From Pseudomonas sp. TNT3 (lineage in GTDB: Bacteria > Pseudomonadota > Gammaproteobacteria > Pseudomonadales > Pseudomonadaceae), in assembly GCF_010095445.2 (NCBI RefSeq), contig NZ_WFGV02000019.1:37117-101116 (forward strand): a stretch of 64,000 nucleotides of DNA, written 5' to 3'. Below the pieces are notes generated by a model. It did not search any database. It was given only the letters and a program-made list of their open reading frames with translations, and was not told the DNA's origin. The translations under genes were made by a program, and so were the position numbers. Below are positions 18,731 to 27,273 of the stretch, in pieces; position 1 is the stretch's first letter, and every line of letters starts with the position of its first letter.

Positions 18731-20410
18731 TTACGCCGCTTTCGCTTCCGGCTGGCTCAACGAGCGATTCAGCGCACTGAACAGCGCCTTGAAGCTCGCC
18801 GTGGTGATGTTCTCGTCGATACCGACGCCGTGCACCGCACGCTCACCGTTAACACGCAGCTCGATGTAAGCCGCCGCTTTGGCATTGGTACCCGCGCCGA
18901 TTGCATGTTCGTTGTAGTCCATGATTTCGACAGGGATCGGCAAACCCGCCACCAGCGCTTCCAGGGCGCCGTTGCCCTTGCCACGCCAGTTCAGGTTGGT
19001 TTCGCCCTGGCCCTTGCTGGACACTTCCACTTCAACAGCGCTGTGGCCGTTTTCTTCCTGCAGGCGATGGCTCACCAACGCATACGGAGTGTTGGCTTGC
19101 AGATACTCGCTGTGAAGCAACGCGTGGATCTGCTGTGCAGTCATCTCCAGGCCCAGGCGATCGGTTTCACGCTGCACGACCTGGCTGAACTCGATCTGCA
19201 TGCGACGCGGCAAGTTGATGCCATATTCCTGTTCCAACAGGTAAGCGATACCGCCTTTGCCCGACTGGCTGTTGACGCGGATCACCGCCTCGTAGCTGCG
19301 ACCGATGTCGGCCGGGTCGATCGGCAAGTACGGCACTTCCCAGAGGGCGTCCGGTTTCTGCTGGGCGAAGCCCTTGCGGATGGCATCCTGGTGGGAGCCG
19401 GAGAACGCGGTGTGAACCAGGTCGCCGACGTACGGATGACGAGGGTGCACCGGAAGCTGGTTGCATTCCTCAACGACTTTACGCACGCCGTCGATGTCGG
19501 AGAAGTCCAGCTCAGGGTTCACGCCCTGGGTGTAGAGGTTCAATGCCACGGTCACGAGGTCGACGTTACCGGTGCGTTCACCGTTACCGAACAGGCAGCC
19601 TTCGACGCGGTCAGCGCCGGCCATCAAGCCAAGTTCGGTAGCCGCAACGCCAGTACCACGGTCGTTGTGGGTGTGCAGGCTGATGATCACGCTGTCACGA
19701 CGGTTGATGTTACGACCGAACCATTCGATCTGGTCGGCGTAGATGTTTGGTGTGGCGCATTCGACGGTGGCAGGCAAGTTGAGGATCATCTTGTGCTCAG
19801 GCGTCGGGTTCCAGACTTCAATCACCGCATCGCAGACTTCCTTGGCGAAATCCAGTTCGGTGGCGCTGAAGGTTTCCGGCGAGTACTCGAAAGTCCACTG
19901 GGTGTCCGGCTGTTGGGCAGCGTATTTGACGAACAACTTGGCCGCGCTCACGGCGATTTCCTTGATCCCGTCCTTGTCCTGGTTGAAGACAATGCGGCGG
20001 AACGAAGGGGAGGTCGCGTTGTAGAGGTGAACGATGGCTTTCTTCGCCCCACGCAGGGATTCGAAGGTGCGCTCAATGAGGTCTTCACGGCCCTGGGTCA
20101 GCACCTGAATGGTGGTGTCGTCCGGGATGTGGTTGCCTTCGATCAGGGTACGCACGAAGTCGAAGTCGGTTTGCGATGCGGCCGGGAACGACGCCTCGAT
20201 TTCTTTCACGCCGACCGACACCAGGGTTTTCCAGAAGCGCAGTTTCTTCACCGCATCCATCGGCTCGATCAGCGACTGGTTACCGTCGCGAAGGTCCGAG
20301 CTGCACCAGATCGGCGCGGCAGTGATGGTCTTCGACGGCCAGGTACGATCCGGAATGTCGATAGTCGGGAACGCGCGGTATTTCGAAGACGGGTCTTTGA
20401 GCATGCTCAT
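18731..20410 (-). CDS. leuA: 2-isopropylmalate synthase
   Basis: LeuA condenses acetyl-CoA with 2-oxoisovalerate, the first committed step of leucine synthesis. The protein has 559 residues, the long LeuA type of Pseudomonas and actinobacteria. The catalytic barrel includes [17 protein letters not shown] (metal-binding Asp), [16 protein letters not shown] and [17 protein letters not shown]. The C-terminal part (from about 430) is the regulatory LeuA dimer domain that binds leucine in the family. A leader with a possible leucine-containing peptide lies upstream (20501-20578). Confidence 0.96.
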   Translation of the reverse strand: MSMLKDPSSKYRAFPTIDIPDRTWPSKTITAAPIWCSSDLRDGNQSLIEPMDAVKKLRFWKTLVSVGVKEIEASFPAASQTDFDFVRTLIEGNHIPDDTTIQVLTQGREDLIERTFESLRGAKKAIVHLYNATSPSFRRIVFNQDKDGIKEIAVSAAKLFVKYAAQQPDTQWTFEYSPETFSATELDFAKEVCDAVIEVWNPTPEHKMILNLPATVECATPNIYADQIEWFGRNINRRDSVIISLHTHNDRGTGVAATELGLMAGADRVEGCLFGNGERTGNVDLVTVALNLYTQGVNPELDFSDIDGVRKVVEECNQLPVHPRHPYVGDLVHTAFSGSHQDAIRKGFAQQKPDALWEVPYLPIDPADIGRSYEAVIRVNSQSGKGGIAYLLEQEYGINLPRRMQIEFSQVVQRETDRLGLEMTAQQIHALLHSEYLQANTPYALVSHRLQEENGHSAVEVEVSSKGQGETNLNWRGKGNGALEALVAGLPIPVEIMDYNEHAIGAGTNAKAAAYIELRVNGERAVHGVGIDENITTASFKALFSALNRSLSQPEAKAA

Positions 20411-20500
20411 CGGGAAATCCTTATTGTGTCGGCCGAAAAAAGGCGGCCTGCCGGTGTATCAAAAGTTCTGGGGATAGAGCGTAGGGCGAGGCACCGCGAT

Positions 20501-20578
20501 TCAGCCCGGCAGTCGTGCACTGACGAGGCACAGACTGCGGTGCTGGCGAAGCCGAATGAGGGTGTGAGATGTTTTCAT
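20501..20578 (-). promoter_or_regulatory. Candidate leader peptide and pairing element upstream of leuA
   Basis: On the reverse strand an ATG at 20578 opens a 25-codon frame (MKTSHTLIRLRQHRSLCLVS, then ARLPG) ending in TGA at 20501, 90 bases before leuA. Five of the 25 codons are leucine. GCACCGC inside the frame can pair with GCGGTGC just beyond its stop. Nearer leuA, GGCCG and CGGCC flank a T-rich loop (about 20431-20450). This layout resembles ribosome-mediated attenuation leaders, but leucine codons are scattered, not clustered, and no clear T-tailed terminator is seen. The rest of the 20411-20773 gap holds nothing else I recognise. Confidence 0.4.
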
Positions 20579-20773
20579 GCCTTCAACCCTAACCGCGAGG
20601 ATGAGGGTTGGCAAGCAGTCGAAAAAAATTGAGAGGAATACTCTTAAAGACGACTTTTCTGAGATTTTATTGCTCGAAAGTGCCTCGATAGTTTCAATGA
20701 TTGCTGCGGGTCTCAGCGTTGCGCAATTGAAAGTGGTTTGCTCGAGTGTTTCAAGATCGACTGGCTCAAAGGG

Positions 20774-21277
20774 TTACGGACGTATCTCGATCATCGTGCC
20801 ATCCGGCACCAGACCCCATACCTCTCGCATGTCCATGTTGCGCATGGCAATGCAGCCGTCGGTCCAGTCAAGCGTGTGGAACAGGTTTTCCGGGTAGTCG
20901 TAGGTGTCGGGTGTGCCGTGGATCATGATCATCCCGCCCGGATCGACCCCTTCGCGTCGGGAGCGGGCGGAGTCAGCAACGTTGGGATAGGAGATGTGCA
21001 TCGCCAGATTGAAGCGGTCGCTGACCTTGCGCCAGTCGACCCAGTAAAAACCTTCAGGCGTGCGCTTGTCGCCCTCCATCAGCTTGGCGCCTTTGGGCTG
21101 CTTGCCCAGGGAAATACGGTAGGTCCGCAGAGGCTTGCCATCGGCGATCAATTGCAATTGATGAGCGGACTTGAGCACCAACACCTTTTCGATCGGTTTG
21201 CCATCCAGGGTCACCACGGTGGAAGCCTGGGACACAGCGATGAACGACATGCAAAGCAGGGCAAGCAACCAGCGCAT
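20774..21277 (-). CDS. L,D-transpeptidase family protein (YkuD domain), exported
   Basis: The 167-residue protein begins with a signal peptide (MRWLLALLCMSFIAVSQAS). The YkuD catalytic signature is present: His in MIMIHGTPDTYD, then the active cysteine in LDWTDGCIAMRNMDM. Enzymes of this kind make 3-3 or lipoprotein crosslinks in peptidoglycan, or cleave them, acting in the periplasm. It is a short single-domain form without LysM. The same strand as leuA is used but the leader gap suggests separate transcription. Confidence 0.85.
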   Translation of the reverse strand: MRWLLALLCMSFIAVSQASTVVTLDGKPIEKVLVLKSAHQLQLIADGKPLRTYRISLGKQPKGAKLMEGDKRTPEGFYWVDWRKVSDRFNLAMHISYPNVADSARSRREGVDPGGMIMIHGTPDTYDYPENLFHTLDWTDGCIAMRNMDMREVWGLVPDGTMIEIRP

Positions 21278-21334
21278 TGAAACGATATCCCTAAAAGGTG
21301 TCGCGACTATGTATTTATAGGTGATTTTGCAGGA

Positions 21335-21369
21335 GCTGCCGCAGTCGACGATCTTTTAGCGTCGGCAGC
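21335..21369. repeat. Solo REP-like hairpin
   Basis: GCTGCCG (21335-21341) pairs with CGGCAGC (21363-21369); the sequence between contains GATCTTTT as in the AAAAGATCGCAGCC family. It appears to be a degenerate single unit between the Nudix and L,D-transpeptidase genes and may act as a terminator. Confidence 0.5.
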
Positions 21370-21384
21370 ATTCCAAAATTCAAA

Positions 21385-21936
21385 TCAAGTAATGACCGGC
21401 TGAGCAAGCGGCGGGATCGATTCGGACCGTACGGGGTAGACCTCGGTCCGCCGGTCAGCGAAGAAGCATTCTAGAGTACGACCCACTGTGCGGAAAGCCA
21501 GGTCGGACCAAGGGATGTCGGCCTCTTCAAATAGTTGAACTTCGAGGCTTTCGATGCCTGCTGCAAAGTTCAGGTCAACCAGTTCCGCGCGAAAGAACAC
21601 ATGCACCTGGCTGATGTGCGGCACATCGATCAACGTATAGATGCTCAAGTCGCGGACCCGGGCGCAGGCTTCTTCGGCGGTCTCGCGAATGGCCGCTTGC
21701 TCGATGGTCTCACCGTTCTCCATGAAACCGGCGGGCAGGGTCCAATAGCCGAGCCGTGGCTCGATGGCGCGGCGGCACAACAGTACTTTGGAGCCCCAGG
21801 TGGCCACGCAACCGGCGACGATATTGGGGTTCTGATAATGAATCGTATGACAGCTGTCGCAGACAAACCGCAGGCGTGCATCGCCTTCGGGAATGCGTTG
21901 GGTCACTGGGTTACCGCACTGACTGCAAAATTTCAT
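21385..21936 (-). CDS. Nudix hydrolase with N-terminal zinc ribbon
   Basis: The 183-residue protein has a four-cysteine zinc ribbon at the N-terminus (MKFCSQCGNPV and VCDSCHTIHYQNP), followed by a Nudix domain whose box is GFMENGETIEQAAIRETAEE near residues 70-90. This arrangement resembles the zinc-ribbon-containing NADH pyrophosphatase branch, but the protein is shorter and lacks the NudC-specific SQPWPF-type motif. It probably hydrolyses a nucleoside diphosphate derivative; the substrate is unknown. Confidence 0.85.
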   Translation of the reverse strand: MKFCSQCGNPVTQRIPEGDARLRFVCDSCHTIHYQNPNIVAGCVATWGSKVLLCRRAIEPRLGYWTLPAGFMENGETIEQAAIRETAEEACARVRDLSIYTLIDVPHISQVHVFFRAELVDLNFAAGIESLEVQLFEEADIPWSDLAFRTVGRTLECFFADRRTEVYPVRSESIPPLAQPVIT

Positions 21937-22056
21937 GCTTGGGTTCCTGAATGCTGCGCCTATCTTGGCGTGCGGCGGTGTCAGTCGGCAAGTTGTCGTT
22001 TAGCGACACACGGCTGTTCGGGGCTTGGGCGGTCGGTGTGATTGGTGCATGATGCA

Positions 22057-22130
22057 TAGGGTCTGTTGACGTTTGCTCGCGAACTGCGGTGGCGCCCAAC
22101 GCGGTCGTCAGCAAACGTCAACAGACCCTA
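22057..22130. repeat. Perfect 21-base inverted repeat
   Basis: TAGGGTCTGTTGACGTTTGC plus T (22057-22077) is repeated exactly in inverse at 22110-22130, across a 32-base spacer that can itself fold (CTGCGG/ACGCGG region). It sits between two divergent Nudix genes, 22 bases before the forward start. It has no T-tail and is unrelated in sequence to the REP families of this window. Confidence 0.85.
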
Positions 22131-22152
22131 CAGGCACAGATCGAGATCACTC

Positions 22153-22752
22153 ATGCTGGATGAGCTACTGCATCGGGTAAGCAACCACACGCCGCGAACC
22201 CTGGAAACCGACAAACGCTTTCCCGAGGCCGCCGTACTGGTGCCCATCACCCGCAGTGACGAACCGGAACTGGTTCTGACCCTGCGCGCCAGCGGGCTCT
22301 CGACCCATGGCGGTGAAGTGGCTTTCCCGGGTGGTCGTCGCGACCCTGAAGACCCTGACCTGATTTTTACCGCCCTGCGTGAGGCTGAAGAAGAAATCGG
22401 CCTGCCGCCAGGACTCGTCGAGGTGATCGGCCCACTCAGCCCGCTGATTTCTCTGCACGGCATCAAGGTCACCCCTTTTGTTGGCGTGATTCCGGATTTC
22501 GTCGAGTACCGCGCCAACGATGCCGAGATCGCTGCGGTCTTCAGCGTGCCGCTGGAATTTTTCCGCGAAGATCCCCGCGAACATACCCATCGCATCGACT
22601 ATCAAGGTCGCAGTTGGTATGTGCCCAGTTATCGTTACGGCGAATATAAAATCTGGGGGCTGACGGCGATCATGATCGTCGAGTTGATCAACTTGCTGTA
22701 TGACGCGAAAATCAGCCTGCATCAGCCGCCCAAGAGTTTTATCAATACCTGA
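22153..22752 (+). CDS. Nudix hydrolase, CoA pyrophosphatase type
   Basis: The 199-residue protein from the ATG at 22153 has the Nudix box in GGRRDPEDPDLIFTALREAE with the downstream EEIGL, preceded by a CoA-pyrophosphatase-type segment (LTLRASGLSTHGGEVAFPGG). Such enzymes cleave CoA and its derivatives to 3',5'-ADP and phosphopantetheine. The frame is open further upstream, but that part runs through the inverted repeat and is not protein-like. A Nudix gene of another subfamily lies head to head with it. Confidence 0.85.
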   Translation: MLDELLHRVSNHTPRTLETDKRFPEAAVLVPITRSDEPELVLTLRASGLSTHGGEVAFPGGRRDPEDPDLIFTALREAEEEIGLPPGLVEVIGPLSPLISLHGIKVTPFVGVIPDFVEYRANDAEIAAVFSVPLEFFREDPREHTHRIDYQGRSWYVPSYRYGEYKIWGLTAIMIVELINLLYDAKISLHQPPKSFINT

Positions 22753-22817
22753 GCCATCGTTCGTATGGCGAACACCCGGCTTTTTAAGTGCGCCTGCCTG
22801 GCCCTGAGGACAATAAG

Positions 22818-23342
22818 ATGAAATACCGCCTGGGCGACGCCCGCGTCGAAACCCACCCACAAAGCTGGGTCGCTCCCAATGCCGTGCTGGTGGGCAAGGT
22901 CAAACTGGAAGAGGGCGCCAACGTCTGGTTCAACGCCGTGCTGCGCGGCGACAACGAGCTGATCCTGATCGGCAAGAACAGCAACGTTCAGGACGGTACC
23001 GTGATGCACACCGACATGGGCTATCCGCTGACCATCGGCACCGGTGTGACCATCGGCCACAACGCCATGCTGCACGGTTGCACGGTGGGCGATTACAGCC
23101 TGATCGGTATCAATGCGGTGATTCTCAATGGGGCCAGGATCGGCAAGAACTGCATCATTGGCGCTAATTCTTTAATCGGCGAGGGCAAGGAAATCCCTGA
23201 TGGCTCGCTGGTCATGGGGTCGCCGGGCAAGGTCGTGCGCGAGTTGACCGAACCGCAGAAGAAGATGCTCGAAGCCAGCGCTGCCCACTACGTGCATAAC
23301 TCCCAGCGTTACGCCCGGGATCTGGCCGAGCAGGAAGAATGA
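22818..23342 (+). CDS. Gamma-carbonic anhydrase-like hexapeptide protein
   Basis: The 174-residue protein from the ATG at 22818 is a left-handed beta helix of hexapeptide repeats ([48 protein letters not shown]). The metal-ligand-type histidines of gamma-class carbonic anhydrases and of YrdA/PaaY relatives are visible at VMHTD and [11 protein letters not shown]. Whether it hydrates CO2, or acts as a thioesterase or an unknown enzyme, cannot be told. The next gene overlaps its end by four bases. Confidence 0.85.
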   Translation: MKYRLGDARVETHPQSWVAPNAVLVGKVKLEEGANVWFNAVLRGDNELILIGKNSNVQDGTVMHTDMGYPLTIGTGVTIGHNAMLHGCTVGDYSLIGINAVILNGARIGKNCIIGANSLIGEGKEIPDGSLVMGSPGKVVRELTEPQKKMLEASAAHYVHNSQRYARDLAEQEE

Positions 23343-23554
23343 ACACCCCTGAACGGCCGGTCCGATCGCCCTGCGTGAATGTATGTGCGCTGGACGATGA
23401 TGATATTTGCACCGGGTGTCAGCGCACAGTGGATGAGATCACTCGCTGGAGCCGGATGGACAACGACGAACGACGCCAGGTCCTGGGGTTATGTCATGAG
23501 CGGGCCAAGTCCAGTGGTTTGCTCTGGATGATCGGCAAAACACCAAACCTGTAG
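23339..23554 (+). CDS. DUF1289 small cysteine-rich protein
   Basis: The 71-residue protein has the DUF1289 pattern: [18 protein letters not shown] followed by [20 protein letters not shown]. Four cysteines in two C-x3-C / C-x2-C groups suggest metal binding; the function of the family is not established. It overlaps the carbonic-anhydrase-like gene by four bases, implying coupling. Its last codons and TAG stop (23552-23554) lie inside the left arm of a REP doublet, so the C-terminus appears to be set by the repeat. Confidence 0.85.
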   Translation: MNTPERPVRSPCVNVCALDDDDICTGCQRTVDEITRWSRMDNDERRQVLGLCHERAKSSGLLWMIGKTPNL

Positions 23555-23687
23555 CAGCTGGCGCAGCCTGCGTCCGGCTGCGCCAGCAGTCGTAAATCCT
23601 GATTTCACGATTAACCTATCAGACCGCAGTGTCTGTTTTTACGACTGCTGCGCAGCCGGACGCAGGCTGCGCCAGCTGCTACAGGTT
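23546..23687. repeat. REP doublet, GTAGCAGCTGGCGCAGCCTG family, copy 1
   Basis: Two arms of about 48 bases (23546-23595 and 23636-23687) form a nearly perfect inverted pair; the left arm has two extra bases (CA) in TGCGCCAGCAGTCG. The left arm contains the stop codon of the DUF1289 gene. Copies 2 and 3 are at 27106-27260 and 34123-34253. Such paired REPs (REPINs) are spread by RAYT transposases elsewhere in Pseudomonas genomes; none is in this window. Confidence 0.9.
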
Positions 23688-23771
23688 CGTTGTCGTGTCC
23701 GTGCTCGGGTTTGGTGCTTGTGTGCGGGTGAAGTATTCTGCGCACCAAATTGACAGGTATCCCCCATCTCC

Positions 23772-24239
23772 ATGCTTTTCCTGATCGCCTACATCAGCAG
23801 CGTCGTGCTGATCAACTACGCCTTTTCCACTGCCCCGCACCTGGACATCATCTGGTCTGCCTGGGGTGGGTTGGTGTTTGTCCTTCGGGACATGGTGCAA
23901 ATCCGGTTCGGCCACGGCGCCATCGCCGCAATGCTGGCTGCGCTGGTGCTTTCCTACGTCACTTCCGACCCTTCCATCGCACTGGCCAGTGCCACGGCTT
24001 TCGCGGTGTCGGAATGCATCGACTGGCTGGTATTCACCATTACCCGACGCCCGTTGCATGACCGCCTGTGGATAAGTTCTGCGCTGAGCATCCCCCTCGA
24101 TACTTTCATCTTTTTCGGCATGATCGACGCGTTCACACCGGGCGTGATCCTCACGGCGATGGGCTCAAAGTTCGCGGGCGTGACGGCGGTGTGGCTGATC
24201 ATGGCGTGGCGTCTGCGCAAACAGGCCGTCGCCAGCTGA
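23772..24239 (+). CDS. VUT-family integral membrane protein (putative vitamin/precursor uptake)
   Basis: The 155-residue protein is almost entirely hydrophobic with about five membrane spans (MLFLIAYISSVVLINYAF, WSAWGGLVFVLRDMVQ, AAMLAALVLSYVTSD, AFAVSECIDWLVFTI, VILTAMGSKFAGVTAVWLIM). The RDMVQ and CIDWLVF segments resemble VUT/YhhQ-type transporters, some of which carry queuosine precursors. I see no preQ1 riboswitch-like leader upstream, so the substrate is open. Confidence 0.65.
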   Translation: MLFLIAYISSVVLINYAFSTAPHLDIIWSAWGGLVFVLRDMVQIRFGHGAIAAMLAALVLSYVTSDPSIALASATAFAVSECIDWLVFTITRRPLHDRLWISSALSIPLDTFIFFGMIDAFTPGVILTAMGSKFAGVTAVWLIMAWRLRKQAVAS

Positions 24240-24340
24240 AGCCAAAGCCTCAGGTTCATGTAAAATGCCGCGCTTTCGCCCCATGGGAAGCGCGCCACGT
24301 GCTCGCGACCCTCGATGATCCGCTTCTTTGAGGACCTGAG

Positions 24341-25522
24341 ATGACCCGTATCGGAACTCCATTGTCGCCAACCGCGACCCGCGTATTGCTGTGTGGCTGT
24401 GGCGAGTTGGGCAAGGAAGTGGTGATCGAGCTGCAGCGCCTGGGCGTTGAAGTGATTGCCGTGGATCGCTACGCCAATGCGCCGGCCATGCAAGTGGCGC
24501 ATCGCAGCCACGTGATCAACATGCTCGACGGCGCCGCTTTGCGCGCGGTCATCGAAGCCGAGAAGCCGCACTTCATCGTGCCGGAAATCGAAGCAATCGC
24601 CACCGCCACCCTGGTTGAGCTGGAAGCTGAAGGCTTCACGGTGATCCCGACGGCGCGCGCAACGCAGCTGACCATGAACCGTGAAGGCATTCGTCGTCTG
24701 GCGGCTGAAGAGCTGGACCTGCCAACGTCGCCGTATCATTTTGCCGACACCTTCGAGGACTACAGCAAAGCCGTCGAAGACCTCGGTTTTCCGTGCGTAG
24801 TGAAACCGGTAATGAGCTCGTCGGGCAAAGGCCAGAGCCTGCTGCGCAGTGCAGATGATGTGAAAACCGCCTGGGATTACGCCCAGGAAGGCGGTCGTGC
24901 CGGTAAAGGCCGTGTAATTGTTGAAGGCTTCATCGACTTCGACTATGAAATCACCTTGCTGACCGTGCGCCACATTGGCGGCACCACGTTCTGTGCACCG
25001 GTGGGTCACCGTCAGGAGAAGGGCGATTACCAGGAATCCTGGCAGCCGCAAGCCATGAGCCCGATTGCCTTGGCTGAATCCGAGCGCGTGGCGAAAGCTG
25101 TCACCGAAGCCTTGGGTGGCCGCGGTCTGTTTGGTGTGGAGCTGTTCATTAAAGGTGATCAGGTGTGGTTCAGCGAAGTCTCACCACGTCCGCATGACAC
25201 CGGTCTGGTGACCCTGATTTCCCAGGACCTGTCGCAGTTCGCACTGCATGCACGGGCGATTCTGGGCTTGCCGATTCCGCTGATTCGTCAGTTCGGCCCT
25301 TCGGCTTCCGCTGTGATACTGGTGGAAGGTCAATCGACCCAGACGGCGTTCGCCAACCTGGGCGCGGCGTTAAGCGAGCCGGACACGGCGCTGCGTTTGT
25401 TCGGTAAGCCTGAAGTGAATGGTCAGCGCCGGATGGGCGTGGCGTTGGCGCGGGATGAGTCGATTGAAGCAGCACGTGCCAAAGCGACCCGCGCTGCTCA
25501 GTCGGTTGTTGTAGAGCTGTAA
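24341..25522 (+). CDS. purT: Formate-dependent GAR transformylase PurT
   Basis: PurT makes formyl-glycinamide ribonucleotide from GAR, formate and ATP, an alternative to folate-dependent PurN in purine synthesis. The protein has 393 residues with ATP-grasp organisation: N-terminal [20 protein letters not shown], the ATP-binding region [15 protein letters not shown] and the metal-binding [22 protein letters not shown] at about 24260-24266 could be a -10 box. The gene ends four bases before a REP pair. Confidence 0.96.
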   Translation: MTRIGTPLSPTATRVLLCGCGELGKEVVIELQRLGVEVIAVDRYANAPAMQVAHRSHVINMLDGAALRAVIEAEKPHFIVPEIEAIATATLVELEAEGFTVIPTARATQLTMNREGIRRLAAEELDLPTSPYHFADTFEDYSKAVEDLGFPCVVKPVMSSSGKGQSLLRSADDVKTAWDYAQEGGRAGKGRVIVEGFIDFDYEITLLTVRHIGGTTFCAPVGHRQEKGDYQESWQPQAMSPIALAESERVAKAVTEALGGRGLFGVELFIKGDQVWFSEVSPRPHDTGLVTLISQDLSQFALHARAILGLPIPLIRQFGPSASAVILVEGQSTQTAFANLGAALSEPDTALRLFGKPEVNGQRRMGVALARDESIEAARAKATRAAQSVVVEL

Positions 25523-25525
25523 AAA

Positions 25526-25615
25526 CATCGCGAGCACGCTTTGCTCCACAGGTCAGTGCCTTTCACATAATTGTGCATGAACACTGACCTGTGGGAGCAA
25601 GGCTTGCCCGCGATG
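25526..25615. repeat. REP-like inverted pair between convergent purT and MFS genes
   Basis: CATCGCGAGCACGCTTTGCT-type left arm from 25526 pairs with the right arm ending in CGCGATG at 25615; the inner parts CAGGTCAGTG and CACTGACCTG match perfectly. It fills the convergent gap and probably acts as a two-way terminator. It is related to the GGGAGCAAGCTTGCTCGCGATG units but more diverged. Confidence 0.8.
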
Positions 25616-25623
25616 GCGTCTTG

Positions 25624-26940
25624 TCAGGCAACCCGATTCAAATCGTTGTGACGGGTTTCCTTCAAGCACAACACCGCAATCAGACTCAAAACCGCCGCCC
25701 CCGATACATACCCCCCGACATAACTCAAACCACCCATCGCCACCAGCTTCTGCGCGAAGAACGGTGCCGCGGAGGCGCCGACGATGCCCCCCAGGTTGTA
25801 AGCGGCCGACGCGCCGGTGTAGCGCACGTGCGTTGGAAACAATTCAGGCAGCAGCGCGCCCATTGGCGCAAACGTCACGCCCATCAGAAACAGCTCGATG
25901 CACAGAAACAGCGCCACGCCCCAGGTTGAGCCTTGAGTCAGCAACGGCTCCATCAGGAACCCCGACAGAATTGCCAGCACGCCACCGATGATCAGTACCG
26001 GTTTGCGCCCGTAGCGGTCGCTGGCCCAGGCCGATAATGGCGTCGCAGCGGCCATGAACAGAACCGCAAAGCACAGCAATGCAAGGAAGGTCTCGCGGGT
26101 GTAGCCCAGTGTCGAGACGCCATAGCTCAGCGAAAACACGGTCGAGATATAGAACAGGGCATAGCACACGACCATCGAACCGGCGCCCAGCAACATGGGC
26201 GCCCAGTACTGGCTGAACAGCTCGACCACAGGCATTTTTACCCGTTCCTGGCGGGCCATTGCGTTAGCGAACACTGGGGTTTCGTGGAGCTTGAGGCGGA
26301 CATACAGGCCGACCATCACCAGTGCGGCACTCAGCAGAAACGGAATGCGCCAGCCCCACGAGCGGAACTGCTCATCGGTCAGCGTCATGGCCAGGGTCAG
26401 GAACAGACCATTGGCGGCGAGGAAGCCTATGGAGGGGCCAAGCTGCGGAAACATGCCAAACCAGGCGCGTTTTCCTTTGGGCGCATTTTCCGTAGCCAAT
26501 AGTGCCGCACCGCCCCATTCACCTCCCAGTCCCAGGCCTTGGCCAAAGCGCAGCACGCACAGCAGGATCGGCGCCCAGGCCCCGATGCTGTCGTAGCCCG
26601 GCAGCACGCCGATCAGCGTGGTGCACACGCCCATTAGCAGCAGCGAGGCGACCAGTGTCGATTTGCGGCCAATGCGGTCCCCGAAGTGGCCAAACAGCGC
26701 CGAACCCAGCGGTCTGGCGATGAAAGCGATACCGAAAGTGAGAAACGCCGACAGCATCTGAGCCGTGCCGGAGGTTTGCGGAAAGAACACCGGACCGATC
26801 ACCAGCGCGGCGGCCGTGGCGTAAACGTAGAAATCGTAGAATTCGATGGCGGTGCCGATGAAGCTCGCCGTGGCCACACGTGTGGCGGAATTCGTCGGCT
26901 GCGCAGGCGCGGTATCTGAGTAGGTCGTGCTGGTCGTCAT
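25624..26940 (-). CDS. MFS transporter, metabolite:H+ symporter type
   Basis: The 438-residue protein has twelve predicted spans. The MHS subfamily is suggested by SFIGTAIEFYDFYVYATAAA near the N-terminus and by GHFGDRIGRKSTLVASLLLM, the loop 2-3 signature; GLGLGGEWGGAALLATENAP is also typical. Members carry dicarboxylates, shikimate, proline/betaine or similar compounds with protons; the substrate is not visible. I use the ATG at 26940 because AGGGAT lies seven bases before it; an ATG at 26961 is also in frame. Confidence 0.87.
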   Translation of the reverse strand: MTTSTTYSDTAPAQPTNSATRVATASFIGTAIEFYDFYVYATAAALVIGPVFFPQTSGTAQMLSAFLTFGIAFIARPLGSALFGHFGDRIGRKSTLVASLLLMGVCTTLIGVLPGYDSIGAWAPILLCVLRFGQGLGLGGEWGGAALLATENAPKGKRAWFGMFPQLGPSIGFLAANGLFLTLAMTLTDEQFRSWGWRIPFLLSAALVMVGLYVRLKLHETPVFANAMARQERVKMPVVELFSQYWAPMLLGAGSMVVCYALFYISTVFSLSYGVSTLGYTRETFLALLCFAVLFMAAATPLSAWASDRYGRKPVLIIGGVLAILSGFLMEPLLTQGSTWGVALFLCIELFLMGVTFAPMGALLPELFPTHVRYTGASAAYNLGGIVGASAAPFFAQKLVAMGGLSYVGGYVSGAAVLSLIAVLCLKETRHNDLNRVA

Positions 26941-27067
26941 GCGGTTATCCCTGACAGTCATGTGCCCCAGTGGAGCGAATTTTATTATGGTCGAACACCC
27001 AGGGATGTGGGTTTAACGCAGAGTGCGGGTAGCACAAGGGTGAGGCGAGGCTTGGGTAAGCGCCCCG

Positions 27068-27097
27068 ATTATAGGAAGGAGCCTAACGATCAAACAA
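27068..27097 (-). promoter_or_regulatory. Candidate promoter of the MFS gene
   Basis: On the reverse strand TTGTTT (27097-27092) and TATAAT (27073-27068) are separated by 18 bases, about 128 bases before the chosen MFS start. The 26941-27273 gap otherwise holds this promoter and REP copy 2. Confidence 0.45.
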
Positions 27098-27105
27098 GTG
27101 CAAAT

Positions 27106-27260
27106 CCTTGTAGCAGCTGGCGAAGCCTGCGTTCGGCTGCGCAGCAGTCGTAAACCCCGTAAACGCGGATTTCCTGAACCACCACATTGTCTGGTTTTAC
27201 GACTGCTGCGGTCGAGCGCGACCCCGGAGCCAACGCAGGCTTCGCCAGCTGCTACAAGGG
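27106..27260. repeat. REP doublet, GTAGCAGCTGGCGAAGCCTG family, copy 2
   Basis: The left arm (27106-27154) is intact; the right arm (27195-27260) keeps both ends (TTTACGACTGCTGCGG and CGCAGGCTTCGCCAGCTGC) but its middle has been replaced by a different, slightly longer sequence around GTCGAGCGCGACCCCGG. The element thus looks like an older or recombined copy. It separates the CorC-type gene from the MFS promoter region. Confidence 0.87.
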
Positions 27261-27273
27261 GCGATTGTGAGAC

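Noticed and set aside
18665..20632. Forward open frame of 655 codons opposite leuA
   Set aside because: leuA on the reverse strand has full family motifs; the forward frame crosses the leuA terminator and leader and has composition typical of an antisense frame.
23686..23771. preQ1 riboswitch upstream of the VUT-type gene
   Set aside because: I looked for a short hairpin plus A-rich tail close to the start and did not see one.
26962..27105. Additional small gene between the MFS gene and REP copy 2
   Set aside because: Short frames exist on both strands, but none has a good ribosome binding site or protein-like composition.
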